Positions 46,753-56,512 of a stretch of DNA of 64,000 bases are shown here, in pieces. Where the stretch lies: assembly GCA_963829135.1 (NCBI GenBank), contig CAWHHO010000008.1, positions 62,001-126,000 on the forward strand, read 5' to 3'. A program made the translations under genes and the position numbers. A model generated the notes under the pieces. The model did not search any database, was not told the origin of the DNA, and was given only the letters and a program-made list of their open reading frames with translations. This DNA is from Kumtagia sp963829135 (GTDB lineage Bacteria > Pseudomonadota > Alphaproteobacteria > Rhizobiales > Rhizobiaceae). Every line of letters begins with the position of its first letter. The first letter of the stretch is position 1.

Positions 46753-48046
46753 CTACCAACGCCTTTCGAAGCGGCGCCGCAGCACGATTGCGGTGATGTT
46801 CATCACCATGAGGAAAAGCAGCAGGATGATGATCGCGCCCGATGTCCGCTCGTCATAGGCGCGCTCCGGGGACGTCGCCCATTGATAGATCTGAACGGGC
46901 AGGGCGGTCGCGGGATCGAGCGGTGTCTTCGGATAGTCGGCAACGAAGGCGACCATCCCGATCAACAACAACGGGGCCGTCTCGCCTAGGGCGCGCGCCA
47001 GGCCGATGATGGTGCCGGTGAGGATACCCGGCGTCGCCAGGGGCAGAACATGCTGGAACACGGCCTGGGTCTTCGAGGCACCGAGCCCGAGCGCGGCCGC
47101 ACGGATCGACGGCGGCACGGCAGCCAGTGCGGCCCGGGTCGCAATGATGATTGTCGGCAGCGTCATCAGGGTCAGCACCAGGCCGCCAACAAGTGCTGCC
47201 GAACGCGGCAGGCCAAGGAAATTGATGAATACGGCGAGGCCCAGCAGACCGAAGACGATCGACGGCACGGCAGCGAGATTGTTGATGTTGACCTCGATAA
47301 TGTCGGTTAGCCGCGTCTTCTTGGCGAACTCTTCCAGATAGATCGAAGCAGCGACGCCGATCGGCAAGGCGACGAGCAGCACAATGACCATCATGTAAAA
47401 CGAGCCGATGATTGCGACACCCATGCCCGACGTTTCCGGGCGGCTCGATGCACCGTTGGTGAACAGGCCTGTATTGAACTTGCCTGCCATCGCGCCCTCG
47501 GCGCGAAGCTTGTTGATGAAGCCGACCTGCTTGTCCGATACCTTTCGGTTGCCCTCGGCCACTGAAAGATCGATCTGGCCCTTGAAAGCGGAATCGACAT
47601 TCGCGCCTGCGAGCACCCATACGTCCCGTGTCGTTCCAATAATCGAGGGGTCCGCTTGTACGAGGTTGCGCAGCTGCACACGCACGCCGTCCGAGATGAA
47701 CCCCTTCAGCGCCGCGACCTGCGCCTTGTCATCTGGTGAAATGCCCAGCTTGGCGGCAAGAGCATGCCTGCGCCAATTTTCCCAACGCAAGCGGATCGAC
47801 CTTCTCTGGTTTGATGACCGCGGCATCGAAGGTGATCGGCAGCAGCACCGACGTCTGCATAAAGGACGTATAGCCCTTGCCGACGATCGTCACCAGCATG
47901 ATCGCCAGGAAGAGCAAGCCGAACAGGATTGCCGCAATCCCATACCACCGGAAGCGGGTTTCGGCTGCATAGCGGCGCTTCAGCCCGATATCGCGGCGTA
48001 CCGGAGCCTTTGGTACGGGGAGAGAGCCGATGGCGGCGTCGGTCAT
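46753..48046 (-). CDS. pstA: phosphate ABC transporter permease PstA, one frameshift
   Basis: Restored length 430 aa, the long rhizobial form with a periplasmic insert after the first span. N-terminus: YGIAAILFGLLFLAIMLVTI; core permease: GSFYMMVIVLLVALPIGVAASIYLEEFA, NLAAVPSIVFGLLGLAVFIN, and the EAA-like loop AAALGLGASKTQAVFQHVLPLATPGI. An extra base at about 47760 splits LGKLAQA from LAAKLGISPDD, and the span is 3n+1. The ATG overlaps the pstC stop (ATGA). Confidence 0.92.
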
Positions 48047-49509
48047 TCGTACTGCTCCCGATATTTGCGCACGATATAGAGTGCGAAGATGTTCATGATG
48101 AGCGTGACGAAGAAAAGAGTGATGCCGAGCGCGAAAGCAACGAGTGTCTGCGGCGTATTGAATTCAAGGTCGCCGGTCAGCTGACTGACGATCTTCACGG
48201 TAATCGTCGTCATCGCCTCGAACGGATTTGCAGTCAGGTTCGCGGCGACGCCGGCGGCCAGCACGACAATCATCGTTTCGCCGATTGCCCGAGACGCGGT
48301 CAGCAGAACCGCACCGACGATGCCGGGCAGAGCTGCGGGCAGGATGACACGCTTGATGGTTTCCGACCGCGTAGCGCCGAGGCCCAACGAGCCGTCTCGC
48401 ATGGTTCGGGGAACGGCCGTAATGATGTCATCAGACAGCGACGACACGACCGGGATCAGCATGACGCCCATGACAACGCCGGCTGTAATAATGCTCTGCG
48501 CCTGGATGAAGGGCGAGCCTCCTGCCAGCGCGGCGCTGAGGTCGCGCAGGAACGGCCCGAGCGTCACCAGCGCGAAGATGCCGTAGACAATGGTCGGTAT
48601 GCCCGCCAGAAGCTCAAGCGCCGGCTTGACGATCGAACGCACCCGGCGCGAGGCATATTCGGCCATGTAGACGGCCGACATCAGTCCGACCGGCACGGCG
48701 ACCAGCAGAGCAACGAGCGCGATGTAAAGCGTACCGGCAAGAAGCGGGATGATACCGAATTGGCCTGCGGAGTCCCCTGCGCCGGCAGCGGCGAAACGCG
48801 GATCCCAGACGGTACCAAAGAAGAATTCATGCGCCGGCACCATGGAAAAAAAGTGCATGGTCTCAAACAGCATCGACAGCACGATGCCGATCGTGGTCAG
48901 GATTGCGACCATCGAGGAGCCAAGCAAGGCCCACAATACGATGCGCTCTACATTGTTGCGCGCCCTGGCGCGGGGCTGGATAGACCCTAGGCCGTAAGCT
49001 GCGCCGCAGAGCGAAAGCAGCAGACCGAGCACACCGCCGATGAGGTTCGACCGTGCGCTGGTACGGTTCGCGTCGACCGCGATCGGAATCATATAATCCT
49101 GCGTGTCGGAGGCGAGCGCGGTACCCTTGGCGATGAGCAGCGGCTGCAACTCGGCAAAAGACTGCGGCGGGCTGGTCTGCATATCGCCATCGAGACGCCG
49201 CAGCCCGTTGGCCAGGCTCTTCACCAGGCCGAGCGCCAGCGAGCGGCTGGCAATCGGGCTGTCCGCAGTCTGCTCAGGCAACTGCGCTTCGATCTGACGT
49301 TCGAGATAAATCGAGGAGCCTATGCTCCAGATGATGATAAGAAGCAGCGCCGGCAGCGTCGCCAGCAGGAACGCCCACCAGCCATGATAGTGCGGCCGCG
49401 AATGCTGCTTCTGCGTGCCGCCCATCTGCGCGCCGGCCCGCTGACGCCCAATGATGAACGCAACCACGCCGATCAACAGAACGATGGCGAGAAAATAGAT
49501 CATCGGCAT
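48043..49509 (-). CDS. pstC: phosphate ABC transporter permease PstC
   Basis: 488 aa from ATG 49509 (alternative 49503). An intact long PstC with an N-terminal span MIYFLAIVLLIGVVAFIIG, a second span AFLLATLPALLLIIIWSIG and a periplasmic region of about 130 residues. The usual permease core then follows: IPLLAGTLYIALVALLVAVPVGLMSAVYMAEYA, GIPTIVYGIFALVTLGPFL and the loop DGSLGLGATRSETIKRVILPAALPGI. Pairs with PstA. Confidence 0.94.
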   Translation of the reverse strand: MPMIYFLAIVLLIGVVAFIIGRQRAGAQMGGTQKQHSRPHYHGWWAFLLATLPALLLIIIWSIGSSIYLERQIEAQLPEQTADSPIASRSLALGLVKSLANGLRRLDGDMQTSPPQSFAELQPLLIAKGTALASDTQDYMIPIAVDANRTSARSNLIGGVLGLLLSLCGAAYGLGSIQPRARARNNVERIVLWALLGSSMVAILTTIGIVLSMLFETMHFFSMVPAHEFFFGTVWDPRFAAAGAGDSAGQFGIIPLLAGTLYIALVALLVAVPVGLMSAVYMAEYASRRVRSIVKPALELLAGIPTIVYGIFALVTLGPFLRDLSAALAGGSPFIQAQSIITAGVVMGVMLIPVVSSLSDDIITAVPRTMRDGSLGLGATRSETIKRVILPAALPGIVGAVLLTASRAIGETMIVVLAAGVAANLTANPFEAMTTITVKIVSQLTGDLEFNTPQTLVAFALGITLFFVTLIMNIFALYIVRKYREQYE

Positions 49510-49562
49510 CAGCGAGGCCTCTGGCGCTTGGCAGCGGACGAACAGAACGGAAGAAGTGAACT

Positions 49563-49590
49563 CCCGGCGCGCCGCAATTGCCGCGCCGGG
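49563..49590 (-). terminator. intercistronic hairpin between pstS and pstC
   Basis: CCCGGCGCG (49563-49571) and CGCGCCGGG (49582-49590) form a perfect 9-bp stem, 13 bases after the pstS stop. No U-run follows. It probably protects pstS mRNA or lowers expression of the downstream permease genes. Confidence 0.7.
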
Positions 49591-49603
49591 GGTTCTGAGG
49601 GCC

Positions 49604-50632
49604 TTACATAGTCTTGCCGGCAGTGAACGCGTCACGCTGCTCTTGACGCTCGGCGTCCGGAGCGGAAACCAGGCCGTATTCGGCAAGCGGGCTCTCCGGG
49701 CCGACCATCTGGTCGTCGAGGAAGAACTCGACATATTCCTTAAGGCCCGGGACGACGCCGAGATGCGCCTTCTTCACGTAGAAGAACAGCGGGCGCGAAA
49801 CAGGATATTCGCCGGAAGCGATCGTCTCGGTCGAAGGCGTGATGCCGGAAACCGTTGCGACCTTCAGCTTGTCGGCGTTGTTTTCGTAGAAGGAGAGGCC
49901 GAACACGCCGACGCCGGTCTTGTTCGAATCGATGCGGGCGAGCGTCTCGGAGTAGTCGCCGTCGATGTCGACGGCCTTGCCGTCCTTGCGAATGGCGATG
50001 CAAGCCTTGGCAGCTGCCTTTTCGTCGGCGACGCCGGCAGCCTTGATGGCGTCCTTGTCGCAGCCGGCGTCTAGCAGCTTGGTCTCGAAGACTTCACGGG
50101 TGCCGTGCTTTTCGCCCGGGATGTAGGCAGTGATATCCCAGTCCGGGAGAGCCGGGTTGACCTGGTTCCACTTGGTGTTCGGGTTGTCGACAAGCTTGCC
50201 GTCGACGACGATCTGGGCGGCCAGCGCCGTGTAGACGTCCTTCGGGGTCAGTGCCCAATCCGGACCCTTGATGTCGGTTGCAAAGACGATGCCGTCATAA
50301 CCGATCTTCACTTCCTGGATTTCCTTGACGCCGGCGTCGACGCAGGACTGAACTTCTTCCTTCTTGATCGCACGCGAGGAGTTGGCAATGTCGATCGTGT
50401 CTTCGCCGACACCCTTGCAGAATTCCTTGATGCCGGCGCCCGAACCGCCCGACTCGACGACCGGGGTCTTGAAGTCCGGATAGGTTTCGCCGAAGGACTC
50501 GGCGACGATCTTGGCATAAGGCAGAACGGTGGATGATCCAGCGACCTGGATCTGGTCGCGAGCGGCGGCATAGCCGGCCGAGGCGGCTAGCGCCAGGACC
50601 GCGGCCGACGCTGTGAGAATAGCTTTTTTCAT
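49604..50632 (-). CDS. pstS: phosphate ABC transporter substrate-binding protein PstS
   Basis: Intact 342 aa. Signal peptide MKKAILTASAAVLALAASAG cleaved near AAA-RD. Phosphate-binding segments: IQVAGSSTVLPYAKIV near the mature start, VVESGGSGAGIKEFCKGVGE and IANSSRAIKKEE. AGGAGC precedes the ATG. First gene of the pst-phoU-phoB operon, with a PHO box 75 bases upstream. Confidence 0.96.
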   Translation of the reverse strand: MKKAILTASAAVLALAASAGYAAARDQIQVAGSSTVLPYAKIVAESFGETYPDFKTPVVESGGSGAGIKEFCKGVGEDTIDIANSSRAIKKEEVQSCVDAGVKEIQEVKIGYDGIVFATDIKGPDWALTPKDVYTALAAQIVVDGKLVDNPNTKWNQVNPALPDWDITAYIPGEKHGTREVFETKLLDAGCDKDAIKAAGVADEKAAAKACIAIRKDGKAVDIDGDYSETLARIDSNKTGVGVFGLSFYENNADKLKVATVSGITPSTETIASGEYPVSRPLFFYVKKAHLGVVPGLKEYVEFFLDDQMVGPESPLAEYGLVSAPDAERQEQRDAFTAGKTM

Positions 50633-50706
50633 GAGGCCTGCTCCTGTCGGAAAATTAGCTCAAGACGCCTTTCGATGGCGTCGCGGAGAGGCATTAGCGG
50701 GGCTAT

Positions 50707-50724
50707 GTAACAGTTGGATGACAG
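50707..50724 (-). promoter_or_regulatory. PHO box (PhoB binding site) of the pst operon
   Basis: Read on the minus strand: CTGTCATCCAACTGTTAC, two 7-base half sites separated by four bases. It matches CTGTCAT-N4-CTGTCAY at 13 of 14 half-site positions. It lies 75 bases before the pstS start. PhoB, encoded at the operon's end, would close a positive feedback loop under phosphate limitation. Confidence 0.87.
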
Positions 50725-50764
50725 TTTCGTGTCTGATCCGTAAACCCCTGTTCATAAGTCGGGG

Positions 50765-50802
50765 CTAGCCGCGCACGGCTAGACTGCCTGCAGATGGCAG
50801 GC
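50765..50802. repeat. pair of small hairpins upstream of pstS
   Basis: CTAGCCG (50765-50771) pairs with CGGCTAG (50776-50782); directly after it CTGCC-tgcagat-GGCAG. They lie between the PHO box and the divergent MFS gene. Role unknown; nothing else is evident in this gap. Confidence 0.5.
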
Positions 50803-50930
50803 CTGCTTAGGGGGAGCAGCAATCCTATTACCGGCGGGCCGAAAGCACAGGATGCGGCGCAGGCTGGACATCGCTAGTATTGGCAAATCCGCTATTGTTC
50901 CGCCATGATCCATTCTTATCGGGCTGGCCG

Positions 50931-52199
50931 ATGTTTGCAACGTATCGACCAATCCTCTCGCTCTTGCGCGGCACGGCCTTCCTGCTCGCGGCCTCCGGTC
51001 TGCATGGTCTGCTTCTGCCGCTGAGAGGGCAGGAGGAAGGTTTTTCAACGGTCATCCTGGGTCTGCTCGGCACAGCCTGGGCAGGCGGGTTCGTCACCGG
51101 CTGCTTTTTCGCGCCGAGGCTGGTGCGGCGCGCCGGCCATGTGCGTGCCTTCGGCGCCTTCGCGGCATCGGGCGCGATCGTGGCTCTGCTGACCGGCCTT
51201 TTTATCGACCCTACAGCGTGGATCATCCTGCGCACGGCGACCGGCTTCACCATGGCCGGTGCCTTCATGGTCATCGAAAGCTGGCTGAACGAGAAGGCCA
51301 CCAACGAGAACCGCGGGACCGTCTTCGGCCTCTACATGATGGTCACTTATGCCTCGATCATGGCCGGGCAGATGATCGTGGCCGCGGGCGACGTCCGCAA
51401 TGAATCCTTGTTCATGGTCGCCGGCATCTTCTTCTGTCTGGCGCTGTTGCCGACAGCCATGTCGACTGCCGAAACGCCGAAACCGCTGCAGGACGTCTCG
51501 CTTGATGTCAAGAGCCTGTACGCCAACTCGCCGGTCGCGTCAGTGGGCTGCCTGCTGACCGGCATCGCCAATGGCGCATGGGGCACCCTGGGCGCGGTCT
51601 ATGGCGCGCGCATTGGCATCACCACCGCTGAAATCTCCTTGATGATGAGCCTGGTGGTGGTGGCCGGCGCCGCGATGCAGCTGCCTGTCGGCCGCATTTC
51701 CGATACGACCGACCGGCGCTATGTGCTGGCGGCCGCTGCCTGCGGGGCGGCGATTTTCGCTTTACTGGTTTTCTTCGCAACCCCTCGAAGCGGTGTCGCG
51801 GTCATTGCAATGACTGCTTGTTACGGCGCCCTTGCCTACACGCTCTATTCCCTGGCCGTTGCCCATGCCAACGACCATGCAAGGCCGGAGGATTTCGCCA
51901 AAGTGTCAGGGGGACTTTTGCTGCTTTACGGGTTTGGCACGATGATCGGTCCCGTGCTCGGCGCCTCGCTCATGGGAACGTTGCGACCCGAGAGCCTGTT
52001 CCTGGCCACCGCGCTCGCACATCTCTCGCTCGCCGGATACACACTGCTGCGCATCTCCCGCCGCGCACCGGTTCCGCTCGACTCCCGAGAGGCGTTCAAG
52101 ACGATGCCGTCCGACCGCGGCGCAACCCCTGAGGTGTCACAACTCGATCCGCGAGGATCCGAGGCTCCGGAAAATCCGCAGAACAAGACGGTTGAGTAA
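50931..52199 (+). CDS. MFS transporter, YcaD-like
   Basis: 422 aa from ATG 50931, taken because the family N-terminus (MFATYRPILSLLRGTAFLLAASGL) begins here. About twelve spans with GLLGTAWAGGFVTGCFFAPRLVRRAGH and MVIESWLNEKATNENRGTVFGLYM, which are characteristic of the YcaD-type MFS group. The last 50 residues are polar and probably cytoplasmic. Substrate unknown. Confidence 0.85.
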   Translation: MFATYRPILSLLRGTAFLLAASGLHGLLLPLRGQEEGFSTVILGLLGTAWAGGFVTGCFFAPRLVRRAGHVRAFGAFAASGAIVALLTGLFIDPTAWIILRTATGFTMAGAFMVIESWLNEKATNENRGTVFGLYMMVTYASIMAGQMIVAAGDVRNESLFMVAGIFFCLALLPTAMSTAETPKPLQDVSLDVKSLYANSPVASVGCLLTGIANGAWGTLGAVYGARIGITTAEISLMMSLVVVAGAAMQLPVGRISDTTDRRYVLAAAACGAAIFALLVFFATPRSGVAVIAMTACYGALAYTLYSLAVAHANDHARPEDFAKVSGGLLLLYGFGTMIGPVLGASLMGTLRPESLFLATALAHLSLAGYTLLRISRRAPVPLDSREAFKTMPSDRGATPEVSQLDPRGSEAPENPQNKTVE

Positions 52200-52226
52200 C
52201 GCAGAGTTTTGCCGCAGAAATAGAGC

Positions 52227-52487
52227 ATGCAACCTGACTCATTCGCGGCCATCGCGGACCCGAACCGGCGCCACTTGCTCGAAGAGCTGCGGCGGGGACC
52301 GAAAACCGTCAACGAACTCGCCTCCGGCTTGCCGGTATCGCGTCCCGCTGTCTCCCAGCACTTGAAGGTCTTGCTCGATGCGGGATTGGTCAGTGCGCGC
52401 GCCGACGGAACCCGGCGCGTCTACGCCGTTAACGAGCCAGGCTTCCTGAAGCTTAACGTCTGGCTGGATCAGTTCTGGCAGGCGTGA
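52227..52487 (+). CDS. ArsR-family helix-turn-helix regulator
   Basis: 86 aa, close to the minimum for a winged-helix ArsR protein. FAAIADPNRRHLLEELRRGPKTVNELASGLPVSRPAVSQHLKVL spans helices 2-5 with the recognition helix at about residues 40-55, followed by the wing ARADGTRRVYAV. No metal-binding cysteines are seen, so it is likely one of the non-metal members often found beside SRPBCC genes, though none is adjacent here. It begins 27 bases after the MFS gene. Confidence 0.87.
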   Translation: MQPDSFAAIADPNRRHLLEELRRGPKTVNELASGLPVSRPAVSQHLKVLLDAGLVSARADGTRRVYAVNEPGFLKLNVWLDQFWQA

Positions 52488-52575
52488 TCTGGAGCAGGCC
52501 GCGCCAGCCTCAGCGGCGGTGCCAATGTTCAATCAAGCGCCCTTAGCGAAGCAGACCTGAAACATCATCCGTGAG

Positions 52576-52601
52576 AGCCTGCGAGCGGGTCGCCGCAGGC
52601 T
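52576..52601. terminator. possible terminator hairpin between arsR and the convergent DUF465 gene
   Basis: AGCCTGCG (52576-52583) and CGCAGGCT (52594-52601) give an 8-bp perfect stem with a 10-base loop in the gap between convergent genes. No U-run on either side, so the assignment is tentative. Confidence 0.4.
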
Positions 52602-52704
52602 TCCTGCGTCAGGTAACGGGCCATCGCTAAAACCCCCGCTCAGTTTGCGAAAGAGATTTTTTGCGACGCCGTAGGAAAGGCAGGCTGCCCTGCGTGGAGT
52701 TTCC

Positions 52705-52881
52705 TCAATGGGTGGTGTGCGACCTCAGTTTTTCGATCTCGTCCTTTAGTGCCAACTTGCGCCGCTTGAGATCCACGATTTCGAGGTCGTCCACGGACGG
52801 ATGCATCATTGCTTCGCTAAGCTGGCGCTCGATATCGCCATGCTTGCGCTGCAGTTCATCAAGATGGTTGGCAAGCGACAT
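52705..52881 (-). CDS. DUF465 (YdcH-like) small protein
   Basis: 58 aa: MSLANHLDELQRKHGDIERQ at the start, DLEIVDLKRRKLALKDEIEKL at the end. The pattern L..H..L...I......... D..i..LK..KL.lKDEI..L is that of the DUF465/YdcH family, a short helical hairpin. GGGAG lies about ten bases before the ATG. Function unknown. A second family member lies divergently at 53113. Confidence 0.85.
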   Translation of the reverse strand: MSLANHLDELQRKHGDIERQLSEAMMHPSVDDLEIVDLKRRKLALKDEIEKLRSHTTH

Positions 52882-53112
52882 TGTATGGTGCTCCCTTCAA
52901 GGTTCCTCGCACCGTCATTCGCGACGTCCGCCAATGTCGCTTGTGACGGTACGGTGACAGTCTGCCACCAGATTAAGGCAATGTCGAATGCGTTGTGGTA
53001 GGATTTCCCGAAACTTTGAACTGTGCTATCTATCGCCCGCCGGGTGGGCCAGTCTCCCGGACCCCGCCCCTTGTAGCGCCTTTCGCGCGTAACTATTGTT
53101 TTGACGGAAACC

Positions 53113-53316
53113 ATGTCCGACCAGGATCAGACCGAGATTCGTCTTGAGTTTGCAAAGCTTAAGCAGGAACACGCCGATTTCGACGCCGCCATCAACGCCA
53201 TGATCGCCATGTCGTGCGATCAGATACAGATCCAGCGGATGAAGAAAAAGAAACTGTTCATCAAGGATCAACTGGCAAAGCTGGAAGATCGGATGATCCC
53301 AGACATTATCGCCTGA
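53113..53316 (+). CDS. DUF465 (YdcH-like) small protein
   Basis: 67 aa from ATG 53113: MSDQDQTEIRLEFAKLKQEH, then DAAINAM and QIQIQRMKKKKLFIKDQLAKL. Same helical-hairpin family as the gene at 52705; the pair is divergent with 231 bases between the starts. The gene lies ahead of purE, as in other rhizobia by my recollection. Function unknown. Confidence 0.85.
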   Translation: MSDQDQTEIRLEFAKLKQEHADFDAAINAMIAMSCDQIQIQRMKKKKLFIKDQLAKLEDRMIPDIIA

Positions 53317-53531
53317 GAATTCGCATTCGGTGGGATGGGCCTGATCCGCAGCGAGCCGGTTGCCAAGCCGCTGCGGCGCTAGGCTAGGCTAAGCTTTGCG
53401 GCGGCGCGTAGCCGCGAACTCTCGACGAGGCCCCCGGCGTCGGGTCGCGATCATACCGGTCATGACGGTGTTTCTTGCCCGCAGCCGGTATTTCCGCTAA
53501 GCGGCGCACTTCGCTCCACCGGGGAAATGCC

Positions 53532-54026
53532 GTGGCCGGGACTAAAGCAGCCGTTGCGATTATCATGGGCAGCCAGTCCGACTGGACGACGATGCGCCAT
53601 GCCGCGGAAACGCTGGATGCGCTTGGCGTCGCGCATGACGACAGAATAGTCTCCGCGCACCGGACTCCGAAGAGACTTTACGACTTTGCGTCCACCGCAA
53701 AGGCCGCCGGCTACAAGGTGATCATTGCCGGTGCGGGCGGTGCGGCGCATCTGCCCGGCATGACGGCCGCAATGACGCCGCTGCCCGTGTTTGGCGTGCC
53801 GGTCGAATCGAAAGCGCTGTCGGGGCAGGATTCGCTGCTGTCGATCGTGCAGATGCCCGCAGGCATTCCGGTTGGAACGCTGGCGATCGGCCGCGCCGGC
53901 GCGGTGAACGCGGCACTTTTGGCGGCGGCGGTGCTGGCGCTGACAGACGAAGGCTTGGCACAGCGACTTGATGCCTGGCGCCTGCGCCAGACCGAAAGCG
54001 TGGCGGAAACGCCCTCCGACGCATGA
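53532..54026 (+). CDS. purE: 5-(carboxyamino)imidazole ribonucleotide mutase
   Basis: 164 aa from GTG 53532 with GGGGAA upstream. Converts N5-CAIR to CAIR in purine synthesis. Family motifs: IIMGSQSDWTTM (about residues 10-21), SAHRTPKRLYDFA with the catalytic His, and AGAGGAAHLPGMTA. The stop overlaps the purK ATG by four bases. An earlier in-frame ATG at 53475 would add 19 unconserved residues and was rejected. Confidence 0.94.
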   Translation: MAGTKAAVAIIMGSQSDWTTMRHAAETLDALGVAHDDRIVSAHRTPKRLYDFASTAKAAGYKVIIAGAGGAAHLPGMTAAMTPLPVFGVPVESKALSGQDSLLSIVQMPAGIPVGTLAIGRAGAVNAALLAAAVLALTDEGLAQRLDAWRLRQTESVAETPSDA

Positions 54027-55098
54027 CGGCCGCGCCACTTCCCCCAGGATCGACCATCGAAATCATAGGCGGCGGCCAGCTTGGGCGCATGCTCGCCATG
54101 GCCGCGGCGCGGCTGGGCTATCGTACGATCATTCTGGAGCCTCAGGCCGATTGCCCGGCGGCGCAGGTCGCCAACCGGCAGATCGTTGCAGCCTATGACG
54201 ACCCGGCCGCACTCACCGATATGGCTCGGGCCGCTGATGTCGTCACGTACGAATTCGAGAATGTGCCGGTCGCGACAGCCGAACACCTTGCAGGACGGTA
54301 CCCGTTTATCCGCCGGCGCGCGCGCTCGAGGTTTCGCAGGATCGGCTCATTGAGAAGACGTTTCTGAACGGCATCGGTGTGAAGACCGCCGCTTTCCGCG
54401 CTGTCGACAGCGACACCGACCTTGCGGCAGGGCTCGAAGGCTTTGGCGGCAGCGGCATTTTGAAGACACGTCGGCTTGGTTACGACGGCAAAGGCCAGCG
54501 GGTGTTCCGCAATGCAGGCGATATCTCGGGCGTCTTTGCGGGAATGGGCGGCGTGCCACTCATCCTTGAGAGTTTGATACCATTCGAGCGCGAGATTTCA
54601 GTGATCGCCGTGCGCGGCATCGATGGCACGGCGGTGGCGTATGATGCCGCCGAAAACGTCCACCGCGACGGCATTCTTCACACCTCGACGTTGCCGGCGA
54701 GAGTGGCCGATGCAACGGCTAAGACCGCCGTCGACGCAGCCTTCGCGATCCTGGCGGCGCTCGATTATGTCGGCGTTATCGGCGTGGAATTCTTCGTGCT
54801 GCCAGATGGCGGCCTGGTCGCCAATGAGATCGCGCCGCGTGTCCACAATTCCGGCCACTGGACCGAGGCGGCCTGCGCGGTCTCGCAGTTCGATCAGCAT
54901 ATTCGCGCGGTTGCCGGCCTGCCGCTCGGCGCGACATACCGCCATTCGGACTGCGTAATGGAAAATCTGATCGGAGACGATGTGTTGCGTTCCGTTGAAC
55001 TTCTCGCCGAGCCAAACCTGATGCTGCATCTTTACGGCAAGGCCGAAGCGCGCCCCGGCCGCAAGATGGGCCATTTTACACGCCTGACCGCCCGCTGA
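54023..55098 (+). CDS. purK: 5-(carboxyamino)imidazole ribonucleotide synthase, one frameshift
   Basis: Restored length 358 aa, ATP-grasp fold. IEIIGGGQLGRMLAMAAARLGY at the N-terminus; VVTYEFENVP; ILKTRRLGYDGKGQ; and EIAPRVHNSGHWTEAACAVSQF. A G seems to be missing at about 54299: with it the frame reads LAGRVPVYPPARALEVSQDR through RLIEKTFLNGIGV, and the span is 3n+2. Forms the two-step carboxylation with PurE. Confidence 0.93.
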
Positions 55099-55120
55099 TT
55101 GGTTCGGCGTCGGCGACGCG

Positions 55121-55312
55121 TCATCGCTTGAAAAGCGCCTCAGCCGCCGATTTGGTCGCATCGCGCTGGGCGCGCTCCGCCTCGAGCCGCTGGACTTCCG
55201 CCTTCAGCATGGCAATGCGTTGACCGAGTTCCTCGACCGATAGCAGCGACACGTCCTGGCCGACCACATGCGGGCCGGCCGGCTTGCGCGGTTCTTCGTC
55301 GGACAGGGCCAT
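55121..55312 (-). CDS. DUF1192 small protein
   Basis: 63 aa. HVVGQDVSLLSVEELGQRIA, LKAEVQRLEAERAQRDATK and AAEALFKR match the DUF1192 family, common in alphaproteobacteria: a short acidic start followed by one coiled-coil helix. Function unknown. Convergent with purK (22 bases). Confidence 0.87.
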   Translation of the reverse strand: MALSDEEPRKPAGPHVVGQDVSLLSVEELGQRIAMLKAEVQRLEAERAQRDATKSAAEALFKR

Positions 55313-55495
55313 TCTCCAACCTCCATTTGCAAGACCGGCCTTCAGACTACATAAGGAGGGGGCGCCGACGCAATCGGCGCGCAGCGCATGTCGCCAAAAG
55401 CGCCCAGCGGTCTTGAGCCAACGACGTGCACCAGATCAGATATGATATCTTGCCCTGATTCAATTCGGGCGACGTGCAGCAGAGCCGGAGCATTC

Positions 55496-56506
55496 ATGAC
55501 GGAAGACATCAAACTACCGGCGCGCATGACCGTGGTGGCGATCTCGCAGCCGGGCGGGCCGATGGTGCTGAAGCCTGAAAAGCGCATCATTCCGGCGCCG
55601 TCCGACGGGCAGATCCTCATTCGCGTTCGCGCCGCCGGCGTCAATCGCCCTGATGTCCTGCAGCGCAAGGGCGCCTATCCGCCGCCGCCCGGCGCATCCG
55701 ACCTGCCCGGCCTGGAAGTCTCCGGCGAGGTCGCGGCAGTCGGTCCACACGTCAAGCGCTGGCGGGTCGGCGATGCGGTCTGCGCGCTGACGCCGGGCGG
55801 GGGCTACGCCCAATATGTGTGCGTGCACGAGACCCACGCCCTGCCGATACCCGCCGGCTACACCATGACGGAAGCGGCGGCGGTGCCCGAGACCTTCTTC
55901 ACCGTCTGGCACAATGTGTTCGAACGCGGCCGTCTCAAGGCGGGCGAAACGCTGCTGCTGCACGGAGGAAGCTCCGGCATCGGAACGACGGCGATCCAGC
56001 TGGCGAAAGCCTTCGACGCAACCGTGATCGTCACTGCAGGCAGCGCAGAGAAATGCGCGGCCTGCATTGATCTTGGGGCGGACCGCGCGATCAACTATCG
56101 CAACGAGGATTTTGTCGAGGTCGTGAAGGACGCCACCGGCGGCAAGGGTGCCGACGTGATCCTCGATATGGTCGGCGGCGACTATGTCGGCCGCAACTAT
56201 GCAGCTGCCGCGATCGAGGGCCGCATCGTCCAGATCGCCACGCAGGGTGGCGCAATCGCCAGCGCCGACTTCTCCAAGCTGATGGTCAAACGCCTGACCC
56301 ATACGGGCTCGACGCTTCGCCCGCGCAGCATCGAGGTCAAGGGCGCGATTGCCGCCGCACTAGAGACGCAGGTCTGGCCATTGTTGGGTGTGCGGCGGAT
56401 CGCGCCGATACTCGATATGATCTTTCCGCTGAAGGAAGCCTGGCGGGCACATGAGCGCATGGAAGAAGGCAGCCACATCGGCAAGATCGTTCTCGATGTG
56501 AGCTGA
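55496..56506 (+). CDS. NAD(P)H-quinone oxidoreductase, zinc-independent MDR family
   Basis: 336 aa from ATG 55496, where the family N-terminus begins; GGAGC is upstream. Medium-chain dehydrogenase of the PIG3/QOR type: VRAAGVNRPDVLQRKGAYPPP, nucleotide-binding LLLHGGSSGIGTTAIQLAKA, then VILDMVGGDYVGRNY and the end EGSHIGKIVLDV. The zinc ligands of alcohol dehydrogenases are absent. Likely reduces quinones or reactive carbonyls with NADPH. Confidence 0.9.
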   Translation: MTEDIKLPARMTVVAISQPGGPMVLKPEKRIIPAPSDGQILIRVRAAGVNRPDVLQRKGAYPPPPGASDLPGLEVSGEVAAVGPHVKRWRVGDAVCALTPGGGYAQYVCVHETHALPIPAGYTMTEAAAVPETFFTVWHNVFERGRLKAGETLLLHGGSSGIGTTAIQLAKAFDATVIVTAGSAEKCAACIDLGADRAINYRNEDFVEVVKDATGGKGADVILDMVGGDYVGRNYAAAAIEGRIVQIATQGGAIASADFSKLMVKRLTHTGSTLRPRSIEVKGAIAAALETQVWPLLGVRRIAPILDMIFPLKEAWRAHERMEEGSHIGKIVLDVS

Positions 56507-56512
56507 CGGACC

